From Verrucomicrobiota bacterium (GTDB lineage: Bacteria; Verrucomicrobiota; Verrucomicrobiae; Chthoniobacterales; UBA10450), in NCBI GenBank assembly GCA_003219495.1, contig QHOZ01000043.1, positions 1-6,244 on the forward strand: DNA of 6,244 bases, in the 5' to 3' direction. This document shows positions 1-6,244 of the stretch, one piece after another. Within the stretch, counting starts at the first letter, position 1, and the number at the start of each line of letters is the position of its first letter. The translations under genes and the position numbers were made by a program. A model generated the notes under the pieces. That model was not told the origin of the DNA. It did no database searches and saw nothing but the letters and a program-made list of their open reading frames with translations.

Positions 1-158
<158 letters not shown>

Positions 159-161
159 TTA

Positions 162-176
162 GCCACAGTCAGTGGC
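162..176 (-). other. Small intercistronic stem-loop between malQ and mdh
   Basis: The 30-nt gap between the malQ stop and the mdh start contains a perfect 5-bp inverted repeat, GCCAC/GTGGC, with a 5-nt loop. On the minus-strand transcript it is followed by an A-rich stretch rather than a U-run, so it is not a good intrinsic terminator. It could be an RNA-processing or mRNA-stability hairpin, or chance; the stem is short. Confidence 0.3.
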
Positions 177-179
177 CGA

Positions 180-1876
180 TCAAATCCGTCCGGTTTGCTC
201 CAGCATCTCGCGGATCATTTGCATCCGCCTTTTCTCTTTCGGGCTCGAGCGCAATTGCGAAACGCTGCGTTGCATCCGGCGGGTCCAATTCGAGCTCGTC
301 GCCGTTCCCGGAGCGTTGAAGCGATATTTTCGCGCGAGGAGGTCGGTGATCATCACCATCGCGATCCATGATTCGCTTTTGAAAAGCGCATGCAGCGCCA
401 CCGGATAAAAATCGCGCTCGAAATCAATCTGCTCTGTAGCGCGTTTGAAATGCGCGAAGGTTGCGATTTTTTCCAAATCGACACGCGCCTGATCCGAGAC
501 CGCGCCGTCGCCGCTGATAGCATCCTCCCACATTGCGCGGAGCGGGGGATGATCATGGGTGCAGTAAGTCGCGACCGATAACCGCTCGTATTCCGAGCCC
601 GGGGTGACGCGGCCATGATAATATTCCCACTGCGGAATTTTAAATCCGGCAATGCCTAACGAGCGCAAACTGGGCCGGACATAATTCGGCACCGTCCCGA
701 GATCTTCGCCGACGACGCGCGCGTTCGCGGATTCCTGAAGCACAGCGCGCAAATATTCTTCGCCCTCGCCGCGATTCGCTTCGCAATTTTCCGGCGTTGA
801 ATCCTCGCGCGGATGGAAATGAGGCGCTCGCCCGTCGGTTTTCTCGAGCATCTGATTCCACTCGAGTTCCAGAAATTTTTTGTTCTGCTGCGGTCGCCAT
901 GGAAAGGCATAGATCCGGTAAAAGCCGAGGACGTGATCGATCCGGAAAATTTGAAAGCAGTGGCAAATGGCGCGGACGCGTTGCCGCCACCAATCGAAAT
1001 TCCGGCTTCGCATCTCACGCCAGTTGTAAATCGGGATCCCCCAGTTCTGTCCCCATTTTTGGGTGAACTTGTCGTCTTTAAAATGCGTTTCGGGCGGCGC
1101 GCCCCCGCACCAGTCGAGAACGAATTGCTCGCGGTCGGAAAAAACGTCCGCGCTGTAATAGCTGACGCCAAACGGAATGTCTCCCATCAGCGCGACACCG
1201 TGCGACTCGGCATACCGTTTCATTTGCGACCATTGCTCGCGCGCAATCCACTGGACGTAGCGGAAAAATTTCTCGCGGCGCTCGAACTCTTTTTTCTTGT
1301 CGGGCGATTGTCGATCCAGCCACGACCGCGCGGAATCTACGCTCTGCTGCTCGCGCGGCCATTTGTCCCACGCTTCGGTGTTATCATTTTCTTCCATCAG
1401 CGCGCGGAAGAAGGCGTAACCGGTCAGCCAGGCGGATTCCTGTTCGCAAAATCGATCGAATTCTGGCTGACGATCGTGCGATGTGTGCGCCGAGAAATTC
1501 GCAAACGCTTTTTCGAGCAATCGGCGTTTCAATTTTTTTACCGCGCCATATCTCACCGGGCCGTGACGGAGCTTCGCAAGATCGACATCCCCAGCGCGGA
1601 GTCGAAATCTTCCCGCGTTAAATCTTCCGGCGAACCCGGGGCAAGATGCAGCGTGGTCGGATCGATCGCCGTGGCGCTGATCGCGTTGTAGGGACTGTTG
1701 TCGTTGCCGGTTTCATTGATCGGAAGCAATTGCACGACTTTGAATCCCATCTCCGCCGCCCAGTCGACCAACTCGCGCAGTACCGCGACGTCTCCGATTC
1801 CCAAATCGTTCTCGCTCCGTAGCCCGAACAACGGCGCAAGAATGCCCGCGATTTTTTTCTCCGGTGACAAATGCAT
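180..1876 (-). CDS. malQ: 4-alpha-glucanotransferase (amylomaltase, GH77), interrupted by a frameshift
   Basis: MalQ transfers alpha-1,4-glucan segments between maltooligosaccharides in the cytoplasm, feeding glycogen and maltodextrin metabolism. The N-terminal 107-codon frame (1876-1553) has LAPLFGLRSENDLGIGD and VVQLLPINETGNDNSPYNA, both classic MalQ text. The second frame (1556-180) carries the GH77 catalytic core: FRIDHVLGFYR (nucleophile Asp, codon 938-936), VVGEDLGTVP (acid/base Glu, codon 707-705) and ATYCTHDHPP (third Asp, codon 554-552). Near the C-terminus RFNAPGTATSSNW matches the family. Adding one G to the run at 1589-1592 joins the frames as SALG-DVDLAKLRHGP-VRYGAVKKLK, giving a 565-residue protein that is full length for the family. 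The ATG at 1876 is preceded by AGAGGATTAGAGGGA. The gene lies 21 nt after the hydrolase gene. As written, neither half should be a complete enzyme. I cannot tell a real mutation from a sequence error. Confidence 0.93.
1589..1592 (-). other. Frameshift site in malQ (C4/G4 homopolymer)
   Basis: On the minus strand the codons run GCG CTG GGG ATG, and this frame stops 12 codons later at 1555-1553. Reading one base earlier gives GGG GAT GTC GAT CTT GCG AAG, that is G-DVDLAK, and leads into the conserved RYGAVKKLK region. The simplest repair is one extra G in the four-base run. The exact base is inferred from restored family similarity, not proven. The surrounding codons are otherwise normal on both sides. 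Confidence 0.85.
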
Positions 1877-1897
1877 TCCCTCTAATCCTCTGACGGA

Positions 1898-2725
1898 CTA
1901 GCCGACCGCTTTGTTTGCAAAAAACGGATTGTGCTTTTTCTCTTCACCGACGCTCGTGATCGGGCCGTGGCCCGGGCAAATGATCGTCTCATCCGGAAGC
2001 GTGAATATTTGTTCGCGATTCGTTTGGACGGCGTCTTTGTAGGAAACGTTTCCGCCGCCCATCGAGCCGGCGAAGATTGCGTCGCCGACCACCGCGACTG
2101 GTCGCGCGAGTCCGCGGCAGACAAAAGTTATTCCGCCCGGCGAATGGCCCCAGGTCGCGCGAGCTTCGATGTCGATCTTCCCCAGCTGAAAATGTTTTCC
2201 CGCGTCGATTTCTCCCGCGTCGGGAACAGGCTCAAGCGCCGGCGCAAAAACTTCGGCGCCGGTCTCCTTTCGCAGTCGCGGCAGATCGGCCACGTGATCC
2301 GGATGCGCGTGCGTGAGCAAAATCATTTTGATGCTGAGATTTTCTTTCGTCGCGAGCTTCAACATCGGCGCGCAGTCCGCGCCGGTGTCGAAAGCCACCG
2401 CGTGCTTCGTCTCCGGGTCCCAAAGTAGATATGCATTCACCAGCATCCCGCCGTAGCTGGTGTTGAACTGCGCCAATCCTTCGAAATTTTCCAGCGCGTC
2501 CGGCCGCCATTTATTTTGCGCAAGCTCAATCAGCGCGCCGGCACTGAGGTTTAGCGCCGGCGCGATCGCGCGCAAAGTCGCTTCGTCAAAATCGCCGCCG
2601 CGCGTTTTACGAATCGCATCAATGCCTACGCCGGATTTTTTCGCGAGCTCGCTGTCGGAAATACCGAGGCCGCGCTGTGCCTTGCTCACGATATCGCTCA
2701 CGTTGTCTTCGAGATCGATCATCAT
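1898..2725 (-). CDS. MBL-fold metallo-hydrolase (glyoxalase II-like) with N-terminal XRE-type helix-turn-helix
   Basis: This is a 275-residue two-domain protein. Residues about 10-70 look like a lambda-repressor/XRE helix-turn-helix, with SDSELAKKSGVGIDAIRK as the likely turn and recognition helix, followed by ATLRAIAPALNLSAGALIEL. Residues about 85-260 are a metallo-beta-lactamase-fold hydrolase with the full metal-binding set: HAHPDH (139-144), His194 in GHSPGG, Asp215 in VVGDAIFAGS and His253 in CPGHGP. The tail GEEKKHNPFF resembles glyoxalase II relatives. Such domains hydrolyse thioesters, lactones or related substrates with zinc or iron; the substrate here is unknown. No signal peptide is visible, so it is probably cytoplasmic. 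The gene starts 9 nt after lipB, with two tandem ATG codons (2725 and 2722) and no clear Shine-Dalgarno, suggesting translational coupling. I am confident of the MBL domain and moderately confident of the HTH. Confidence 0.9.
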   Translation of the reverse strand: MMIDLEDNVSDIVSKAQRGLGISDSELAKKSGVGIDAIRKTRGGDFDEATLRAIAPALNLSAGALIELAQNKWRPDALENFEGLAQFNTSYGGMLVNAYLLWDPETKHAVAFDTGADCAPMLKLATKENLSIKMILLTHAHPDHVADLPRLRKETGAEVFAPALEPVPDAGEIDAGKHFQLGKIDIEARATWGHSPGGITFVCRGLARPVAVVGDAIFAGSMGGGNVSYKDAVQTNREQIFTLPDETIICPGHGPITSVGEEKKHNPFFANKAVG

Positions 2726-2734
2726 TTTGATTCG

Positions 2735-3403
2735 TCAGCGCGAAACCGCCTGCGCGTGTTGATCGCAGCGCAAATCGGGAAACGTTCCGCGGACGAATTT
2801 TTCAAACTCCTTGGCCACGTCGGCAACGGCCAGCGATTTGCCGGTTTCTTTTTCAATCGAGGTCATCATGACATTTGAAATTCCGCAAGGAACGATGTGC
2901 GCGAAGGCCGAGAGATCGCCGCAGACGTTCAGCGCGAAGCCGTGCATCGTGACCCAATGCCGGACGCCGACGCCGATTGACGCGATCTTGCGCTGGTCGA
3001 TCCAAACTCCGGTTAAACCCTCGCGGCGTGTCGCGGAAAGATCGTAACGCGCGAGAAAATCGATCACGGTTTGTTCGAGCCAGCGCAGGTATTTGTGCAA
3101 ATCCTGACCGCATCGATGAAGATCGACAATTGGATAGCACATCAGTTGTCCCGGACCGTGATAGGTCGCCTGGCCGCCGCGATTGATCGCGAAAAGCGGA
3201 TGCGGCAAATGGCCTGCGCCTAACAAACTCGATTTATCGGGCGTGCGCCCGATCGTGTAAACCGGCTCGTGCTCGAGCAAAAGAATTTCATCCGTCGCAT
3301 CGCGATCTTTGCTTTTCTTCGTGACGATTTCTTCCTGAAGCGCAAGCGCATCGGCAAAACTCATCCGGCCGAGCCAACGCACGCTAAGATCAGCAGCGAT
3401 CAT
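2735..3403 (-). CDS. lipB: Octanoyl-[acyl-carrier protein]:protein octanoyltransferase LipB
   Basis: LipB moves the octanoyl group from acyl-carrier protein to the lipoyl domains of 2-oxoacid dehydrogenases and the glycine cleavage H protein, the first step of endogenous lipoate synthesis. The 222-residue length is normal. The signature RGGQATYHGPGQL lies at residues 75-87, the catalytic lysine is probably Lys139 in RKIASIGVGV, HGFALNV is at 154-160, and the thioester-forming cysteine is probably Cys173 in VPCGI. The early motif EHEPVYTIGR (44-53) is also typical. The ATG at 3403 overlaps the ruvC stop as ATGA, and GGAG lies about 10 nt upstream, so it is probably translated together with ruvC. 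All key residues are present, and no lipA is visible in the window. Confidence 0.96.
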   Translation of the reverse strand: MIAADLSVRWLGRMSFADALALQEEIVTKKSKDRDATDEILLLEHEPVYTIGRTPDKSSLLGAGHLPHPLFAINRGGQATYHGPGQLMCYPIVDLHRCGQDLHKYLRWLEQTVIDFLARYDLSATRREGLTGVWIDQRKIASIGVGVRHWVTMHGFALNVCGDLSAFAHIVPCGISNVMMTSIEKETGKSLAVADVAKEFEKFVRGTFPDLRCDQHAQAVSR

Positions 3404-3903
3404 ATTTGTTTCGCTCCGGGAATTCCCATGCGCGCTGTTTCCTGCGCGCGCAGATGCGTGAGACCAATCGCGAGCGCGTCCGCAGCATCATTGTCGGGCG
3501 TTTCGGTCAAACCAAGGAGCGCGCGCACCATGAACGCGACCTGATTTTTTCCCGCGCCGCCACGGCCAACCGTTGCCTGTTTGATTCGCGTCGGCGGATA
3601 TTCGAAGACTGGCAATCCACTTTCCGCGGCGGCGAGGATGGCCGCGCCGCGCGCCGCGCCGAGCAGGATCGCGGTCTTGTGACTCTGCACGAAGATCACC
3701 GATTCGAGCGCGCAACAATCCGGTTCGTGTTCGCGAATCAATTGCGCGAGCTGGTCCCGGATCGCGACGAGACACGAAGAGGAACGCAGTTTTTGCGGGT
3801 TGTGGATCGTTCCGAAATAGAGCGCACGCGCTTTGCCATTGTTTGCATCGACAATCGCGACGCCGGTGCTGCGAAGCGAAGCGTCAATGGCGAGCACGCG
3901 CAT
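3400..3903 (-). CDS. ruvC: Crossover junction endodeoxyribonuclease RuvC
   Basis: RuvC cuts Holliday junctions symmetrically during recombinational repair, acting with RuvAB. The 167-residue protein has the RNase H-like catalytic acidic residues in order: Asp7 in LAIDASLRSTG, Glu67 in CALESVIF, and Asp139 and Asp142 in DNDAADALAIGLTH. GAARGAAILAAA (82-93) and RIKQATVGRGGAGK (106-119) also match the family. The frame is open upstream to 3951, but the ATG at 3903 is chosen because it puts the first aspartate at position 7 as in known RuvC proteins. It also starts one base after the upstream stop (TGACATG). There is no clear Shine-Dalgarno, which fits coupling. ruvA and ruvB are not adjacent within this window. 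Confidence 0.95.
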   Translation of the reverse strand: MRVLAIDASLRSTGVAIVDANNGKARALYFGTIHNPQKLRSSSCLVAIRDQLAQLIREHEPDCCALESVIFVQSHKTAILLGAARGAAILAAAESGLPVFEYPPTRIKQATVGRGGAGKNQVAFMVRALLGLTETPDNDAADALAIGLTHLRAQETARMGIPGAKQI

Positions 3904-3904
3904 G

Positions 3905-4429
3905 TCAGTGAGTGAGGCCGAGCGCGAGAAAAACAGCCCCGGCAATTCCAAAGAGCAAACTCACTAACCAAAAGCGCCGCTTCTTGGTAAGCGCGGAGAT
4001 CGCCGCGATCGCAATTGCGATCTGAAACATGGTTACGCCGCGGGCGAGAATTTCGTGCTGATGAAAATTCGACTTGGCCTCCGATTGCTTGTGCTCGGCC
4101 TCGGCCTTGATTTCCTCCTGCTCCTTTTCGTAACGATCCCGCTTTTGCGCGTCGGCTTCGTTCGGCGTGGAAGCGAGCCCGATCTTCGCGTCTAGCACGG
4201 ACGCTTTGATGCTTTTGGCCTGGTAGTAACTCCATTGATCGGACGCTTCGATTTGACTCATCATCGCTTCGTTCGCGTGCTTGCCAGAGAGCAAACCGGC
4301 AATCGCCGCGAGGACGGCGAGGATCGCAGTACTGAGGGCGACCCACGAAATCCAGGTTTCACCACTGTGCGCCGCGTGGTGATGAATTTCTTCGTGTAAA
4401 TTTTCGAGTGGAACTTCCGCCTCTTCCAT
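3905..4429 (-). CDS. DUF4337-like small membrane protein
   Basis: This 174-residue protein has an acidic, histidine-rich N-terminus (HEEIHHHAAH, 12-21), a hydrophobic segment at about 26-48 (ISWVALSTAILAVLAAIAGL), a charged helical middle at about 90-125 rich in Glu, Lys and Gln that could form a coiled coil, and two C-terminal hydrophobic segments at about 132-147 and 153-171 separated by a KKRR patch. The layout resembles the uncharacterised DUF4337 family; this is from memory of the pattern, and no function is known to me. The ATG at 4429 is chosen over the open frame extending to 4729, because the upstream extension is arginine-rich, unlike protein, and overlaps the divergent lipoprotein gene. 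GAGTGA lies a few bases upstream as a weak ribosome site. It is the first gene of the leftward cluster and ends one base before ruvC. Confidence 0.8.
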   Translation of the reverse strand: MEEAEVPLENLHEEIHHHAAHSGETWISWVALSTAILAVLAAIAGLLSGKHANEAMMSQIEASDQWSYYQAKSIKASVLDAKIGLASTPNEADAQKRDRYEKEQEEIKAEAEHKQSEAKSNFHQHEILARGVTMFQIAIAIAAISALTKKRRFWLVSLLFGIAGAVFLALGLTH

Positions 4430-4510
4430 TCGCGTCACTCTAAGATCGACATCTTTGCGTTCAAGACGGAATCGACAATCGGAGTAGGAGGGTCTTAATT
4501 CAACGCTTCG
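4430..4510. promoter_or_regulatory. Divergent intergenic region, likely promoters for both clusters
   Basis: This 81-nt gap separates the leftward cluster from the rightward lipoprotein-resB cluster, so promoters for both directions should lie here or extend into the flanking codons. I could not identify a convincing -35/-10 pair on either strand. A small inverted repeat, AAGAT-CGAC-ATCTT, occupies 4442-4455 and could be an operator half-site pair or chance. A strong-looking AGGAGG sits at 4486-4491 on the plus strand, but 19 nt from the lipoprotein ATG, which is further than normal for a ribosome-binding site. Confidence 0.5.
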
Positions 4511-5031
4511 ATGAAATTGCGTCTTACCTCTCTCGCTTTCGTTCTCCTTGCGCTCGCGGCGTGCAAACGCGAATCCGAGATCAAGGTTTATCGCGTTTCC
4601 AAAGCGCCGCTGGAAGAACCGGAGGCCGGACCGAACGCGGCGATGCCCGCGAACGCGCCGTCGCCATCGATGCCCGGCGGAATGGGCATGGGAACAGCAA
4701 CGACCGCGCGCGATTCGACCACGCCGCAAATTAAATGGACCAAACCCGAAACGTGGAGCGACGTGCCGCCTTCATCGATGCGTTACGCTGGCGACAACAA
4801 TTGCAATTGCCGCCGATGAGCCCGGCCGCGATCGCGACTCAAGTTGCACCGTTGCAAACTGAATCGGGAACTTTTGCGAGCACGGATATCGCGGGACCGG
4901 GTGCGCGCACGCTTGCCGCGTGGACCCGCCGCGACGGACGCGTTTGGTTTTTCAAAGCAACGGGTCCCGGTTCCGCTGTCGAAAAAGAAAAGCCGAACTT
5001 CGTGAAATTTATTCAATCGGTCCGATTTTAG
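4511..5031 (+). pseudogene. Small lipoprotein next to resB, frame-broken by an apparent internal deletion
   Basis: The first frame (4511-4819) starts with a lipoprotein signal peptide, MKLRLTSLAFVLLALAAC, with lipobox LAAC and the lipidated Cys18. It continues with KRESEIKVYRVSK, a Pro/Ala/Gly/Met-rich linker (about residues 36-67), then IKWTKPETWSDVPPSSMRYA. Soon after, the frame degenerates and stops. A second frame, open from 4735 to 5031, continues with RWRQQLQLPPMS and ends with LAAWTRRDGRVWFFKATG and PNFVKFIQSVRF, which looks like the C-terminal part of the same domain. From memory, relatives carry roughly 30-40 residues between the two joined parts, so a segment of length 3n+1 seems missing at about 4778-4792. 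The function is unknown. Its position 5 nt before resB suggests a periplasmic role linked to cytochrome c maturation. It could be a real pseudogene or an assembly error. Confidence 0.72.
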
Positions 5032-5036
5032 AAACG

Positions 5037-6197
5037 ATGCCGCGCAAGATTATCGATCTATTCACCTCGTTGAAGCTGACGATTGTTTGTCTCGGCGCCG
5101 GAATGGTTTTGATTTTCGCCGGCTCAATCGCGCAAGTGCATCTCGGGATTCACGAAGCTCAGCAGCGTTATTTTCAGAGTTGGCTGGTCTGGTGGCCGCC
5201 GGAGGGTCATGGATTTAGCCTTCCGATTTTTCCCGGCGGACATTTAATCGGCGCGGTGCTGCTGATTAATCTGATCTCGGCGCACACGAAACGTTTTCGC
5301 AGGAGCTGGCGCAAGCTCGGGATCCATCTCACGCACGCCGGTCTCATCATCATGCTCGCGGGCGGGCTTTTCACTGATTTGTTCGCGGTGGAAAGTCACA
5401 TGCGCCTGACGCGCGGCGACGCGAGAAACTATTCCGAAGATCAACGGCGCGCGGAGCTGGCAGTGATCGACACGAGCGATAACGAGCTCGATCAGGTCAC
5501 GGCCATTCCCGAATCGGTTCTCAAACCCAATCGCACGATCGATCACTGGAGTTTGCCGTTTCGCATCGTGATCAAAAATTTTTACCAGAACTCGCGGCTC
5601 CGAATGTTGAGCGAAGCGGGAGCGAAGGCGCGTCCGATCGCAACGCAAGGGCCGGGCGCGATGATCGCGGTCGAGCCGGCGCCGATTGCGACCGCGCAGG
5701 ATGAGCGCGACGTGCCGAGCGCTGCGATCGAGATCGTTCCGAAAGACAGCGGCAACTCGTTAGGCACGTGGCTCGTTTCCGACGCGCTCGGCGCGCCGCA
5801 AACATTTTCCTGCGGCGGACGCGTCTGGAAAATCGCGATGCGCACCGCGCGCTACTACAAGCCCTACACGGTCACGCTACAAAAATTCACGCATGAACGT
5901 TATGCCGGCACCGAGATTCCAAAGAATTTCGCAAGCAAGGTAACGTTGATCGATCCGGAGCGCTCGGTGAAACGCGATGTGCTTATCTATATGAATCATC
6001 CGCTGCGCTATCGCGGCGAAACTTACTATCAGGCCGGATTCGAGCCGGGCGATACCGCCACGGTCCTGCAAGCCGTGCGCAATCCGAGTTTTCTCGCGCC
6101 TTACGTGGCGTGCGTTATCGTCGCGGCGGGATTGCTCGTGCAATTCGGATTTCATCTCGTCGGGTTTGCCCGACGACAACGAACGGCCGCAACATGA
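5037..6197 (+). CDS. resB: ResB/Ccs1-like cytochrome c biogenesis protein
   Basis: ResB (Ccs1) works with CcsA/ResC in System II cytochrome c maturation, carrying haem across the membrane and attaching it to apocytochrome c on the outer face. The 386-residue protein shows three N-terminal membrane segments at about 12-32, 68-82 and 96-117, the last with IHLTHAGLIIMLAGG, whose histidines are candidate haem ligands. A large extracytoplasmic region (about 118-350) follows, ending in DVLIYMNHPLRYRGETYYQAGFEPG, part of the typical ResB ending, with a final membrane segment at about 353-376. The frame is open back to 4920, but the ATG at 5037 is chosen because MPRKIIDLFTSLKL is a typical ResB start and the upstream part overlaps the lipoprotein. 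There is no clear Shine-Dalgarno; it starts 5 nt after the lipoprotein stop. It is shorter than many ResB proteins, as in relatives with a reduced periplasmic domain. Confidence 0.88.
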   Translation: MPRKIIDLFTSLKLTIVCLGAGMVLIFAGSIAQVHLGIHEAQQRYFQSWLVWWPPEGHGFSLPIFPGGHLIGAVLLINLISAHTKRFRRSWRKLGIHLTHAGLIIMLAGGLFTDLFAVESHMRLTRGDARNYSEDQRRAELAVIDTSDNELDQVTAIPESVLKPNRTIDHWSLPFRIVIKNFYQNSRLRMLSEAGAKARPIATQGPGAMIAVEPAPIATAQDERDVPSAAIEIVPKDSGNSLGTWLVSDALGAPQTFSCGGRVWKIAMRTARYYKPYTVTLQKFTHERYAGTEIPKNFASKVTLIDPERSVKRDVLIYMNHPLRYRGETYYQAGFEPGDTATVLQAVRNPSFLAPYVACVIVAAGLLVQFGFHLVGFARRQRTAAT

Positions 6198-6244
6198 AGC
6201 GATTTCTTCCCTGGATTGTTTTGGGCGTAATGATCGTTTGGATC
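6194..6244 (+). CDS. Start of a membrane or secreted protein, possibly the CcsA/ResC partner (cut by the window edge)
   Basis: Seventeen codons are visible, beginning MKRFLPWIVLGVMIVWI: a short basic N-terminus followed by a hydrophobic helix, so either a signal peptide or a first membrane segment. The ATG overlaps the resB stop codon as ATGA, the arrangement of translationally coupled partners. The System II partner CcsA (ResC) is commonly encoded next to resB, so that is the most likely identity. This is inference from context; the visible sequence has no CcsA-specific motif. Confidence 0.55.
   Translation, partial: MKRFLPWIVLGVMIVWI

Noticed and set aside
162..176. Intrinsic terminator between malQ and mdh
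   Set aside because: The stem is only 5 bp and is followed by A-rich rather than U-rich transcript, so termination is unlikely; kept only as a small stem-loop.
813..1691. Long plus-strand open frame (292 codons) opposite malQ
   Set aside because: It lies antisense to clear MalQ catalytic motifs and has no recognisable domain; GC-rich antisense frames of this kind are expected by chance.
3406..3915. Plus-strand open frame (169 codons) opposite ruvC
   Set aside because: It is arginine-rich antisense text covering almost exactly the ruvC gene, whose active-site residues are all present on the other strand.
3904..3951. Longer RuvC start at 3951
   Set aside because: It would overlap the end of the upstream gene and place the first catalytic aspartate too far from the N-terminus; the ATG at 3903 puts it at residue 7.
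3738..4346. Minus-strand open frame (202 codons) overlapping ruvC and the DUF4337-like gene
   Set aside because: It is out of frame with both genes and only its C-terminal part resembles a shifted copy of ruvC codons; composition is arginine- and serine-rich like shadow frames.
4430..4729. Extended N-terminus (100 extra residues) for the DUF4337-like protein
   Set aside because: The extension is arginine-rich, overlaps the divergent lipoprotein signal sequence, and the start at 4429 gives a coherent membrane protein.

Overview
The window looks like chromosomal DNA of a Verrucomicrobiota bacterium. A soil Chthoniobacterales/Spartobacteria-type lineage is my best guess. This rests on the remembered look of the MalQ, ResB and lipoprotein sequences, the pairing of a small lipoprotein with a ResB-type protein, and the GC-rich base composition. 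It is not a database result.

Layout: two gene clusters diverge from a short intergenic gap at 4430-4510. The leftward (minus-strand) cluster reads, in transcription order: a DUF4337-like membrane protein (4429-3905), ruvC (3903-3400), lipB (3403-2735), a helix-turn-helix/metallo-beta-lactamase fusion (2725-1898), malQ (1876-180, with a frameshift) and the beginning of malate dehydrogenase (149 to beyond the left edge). The spacings are 1 nt, a 4-nt ATGA overlap, 9 nt, 21 nt and 30 nt, so the whole cluster could be one transcript. The rightward cluster holds a small lipoprotein gene that appears internally deleted (4511-5031), a ResB/Ccs1-like cytochrome c biogenesis gene (5037-6197), and the first 17 codons of another membrane or secreted protein (6194 to beyond the right edge), which overlaps ResB by ATGA.

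Functions: the left cluster is mixed housekeeping: Holliday-junction resolution (RuvC), lipoate attachment (LipB), alpha-glucan remodelling (MalQ), the TCA cycle (Mdh) and a hydrolase of unknown substrate. LipB and Mdh both serve central oxidative carbon metabolism; the rest have no obvious shared pathway. The right cluster fits System II cytochrome c maturation.

There is no mobile element, CRISPR array, RNA gene or clear new system here. The points most worth a second look are two reading-frame lesions (a one-base loss in a C4/G4 run in malQ, and a missing internal segment in the lipoprotein gene) and the HTH-hydrolase fusion. Two lesions in 6 kb raise the possibility of sequencing or assembly error.
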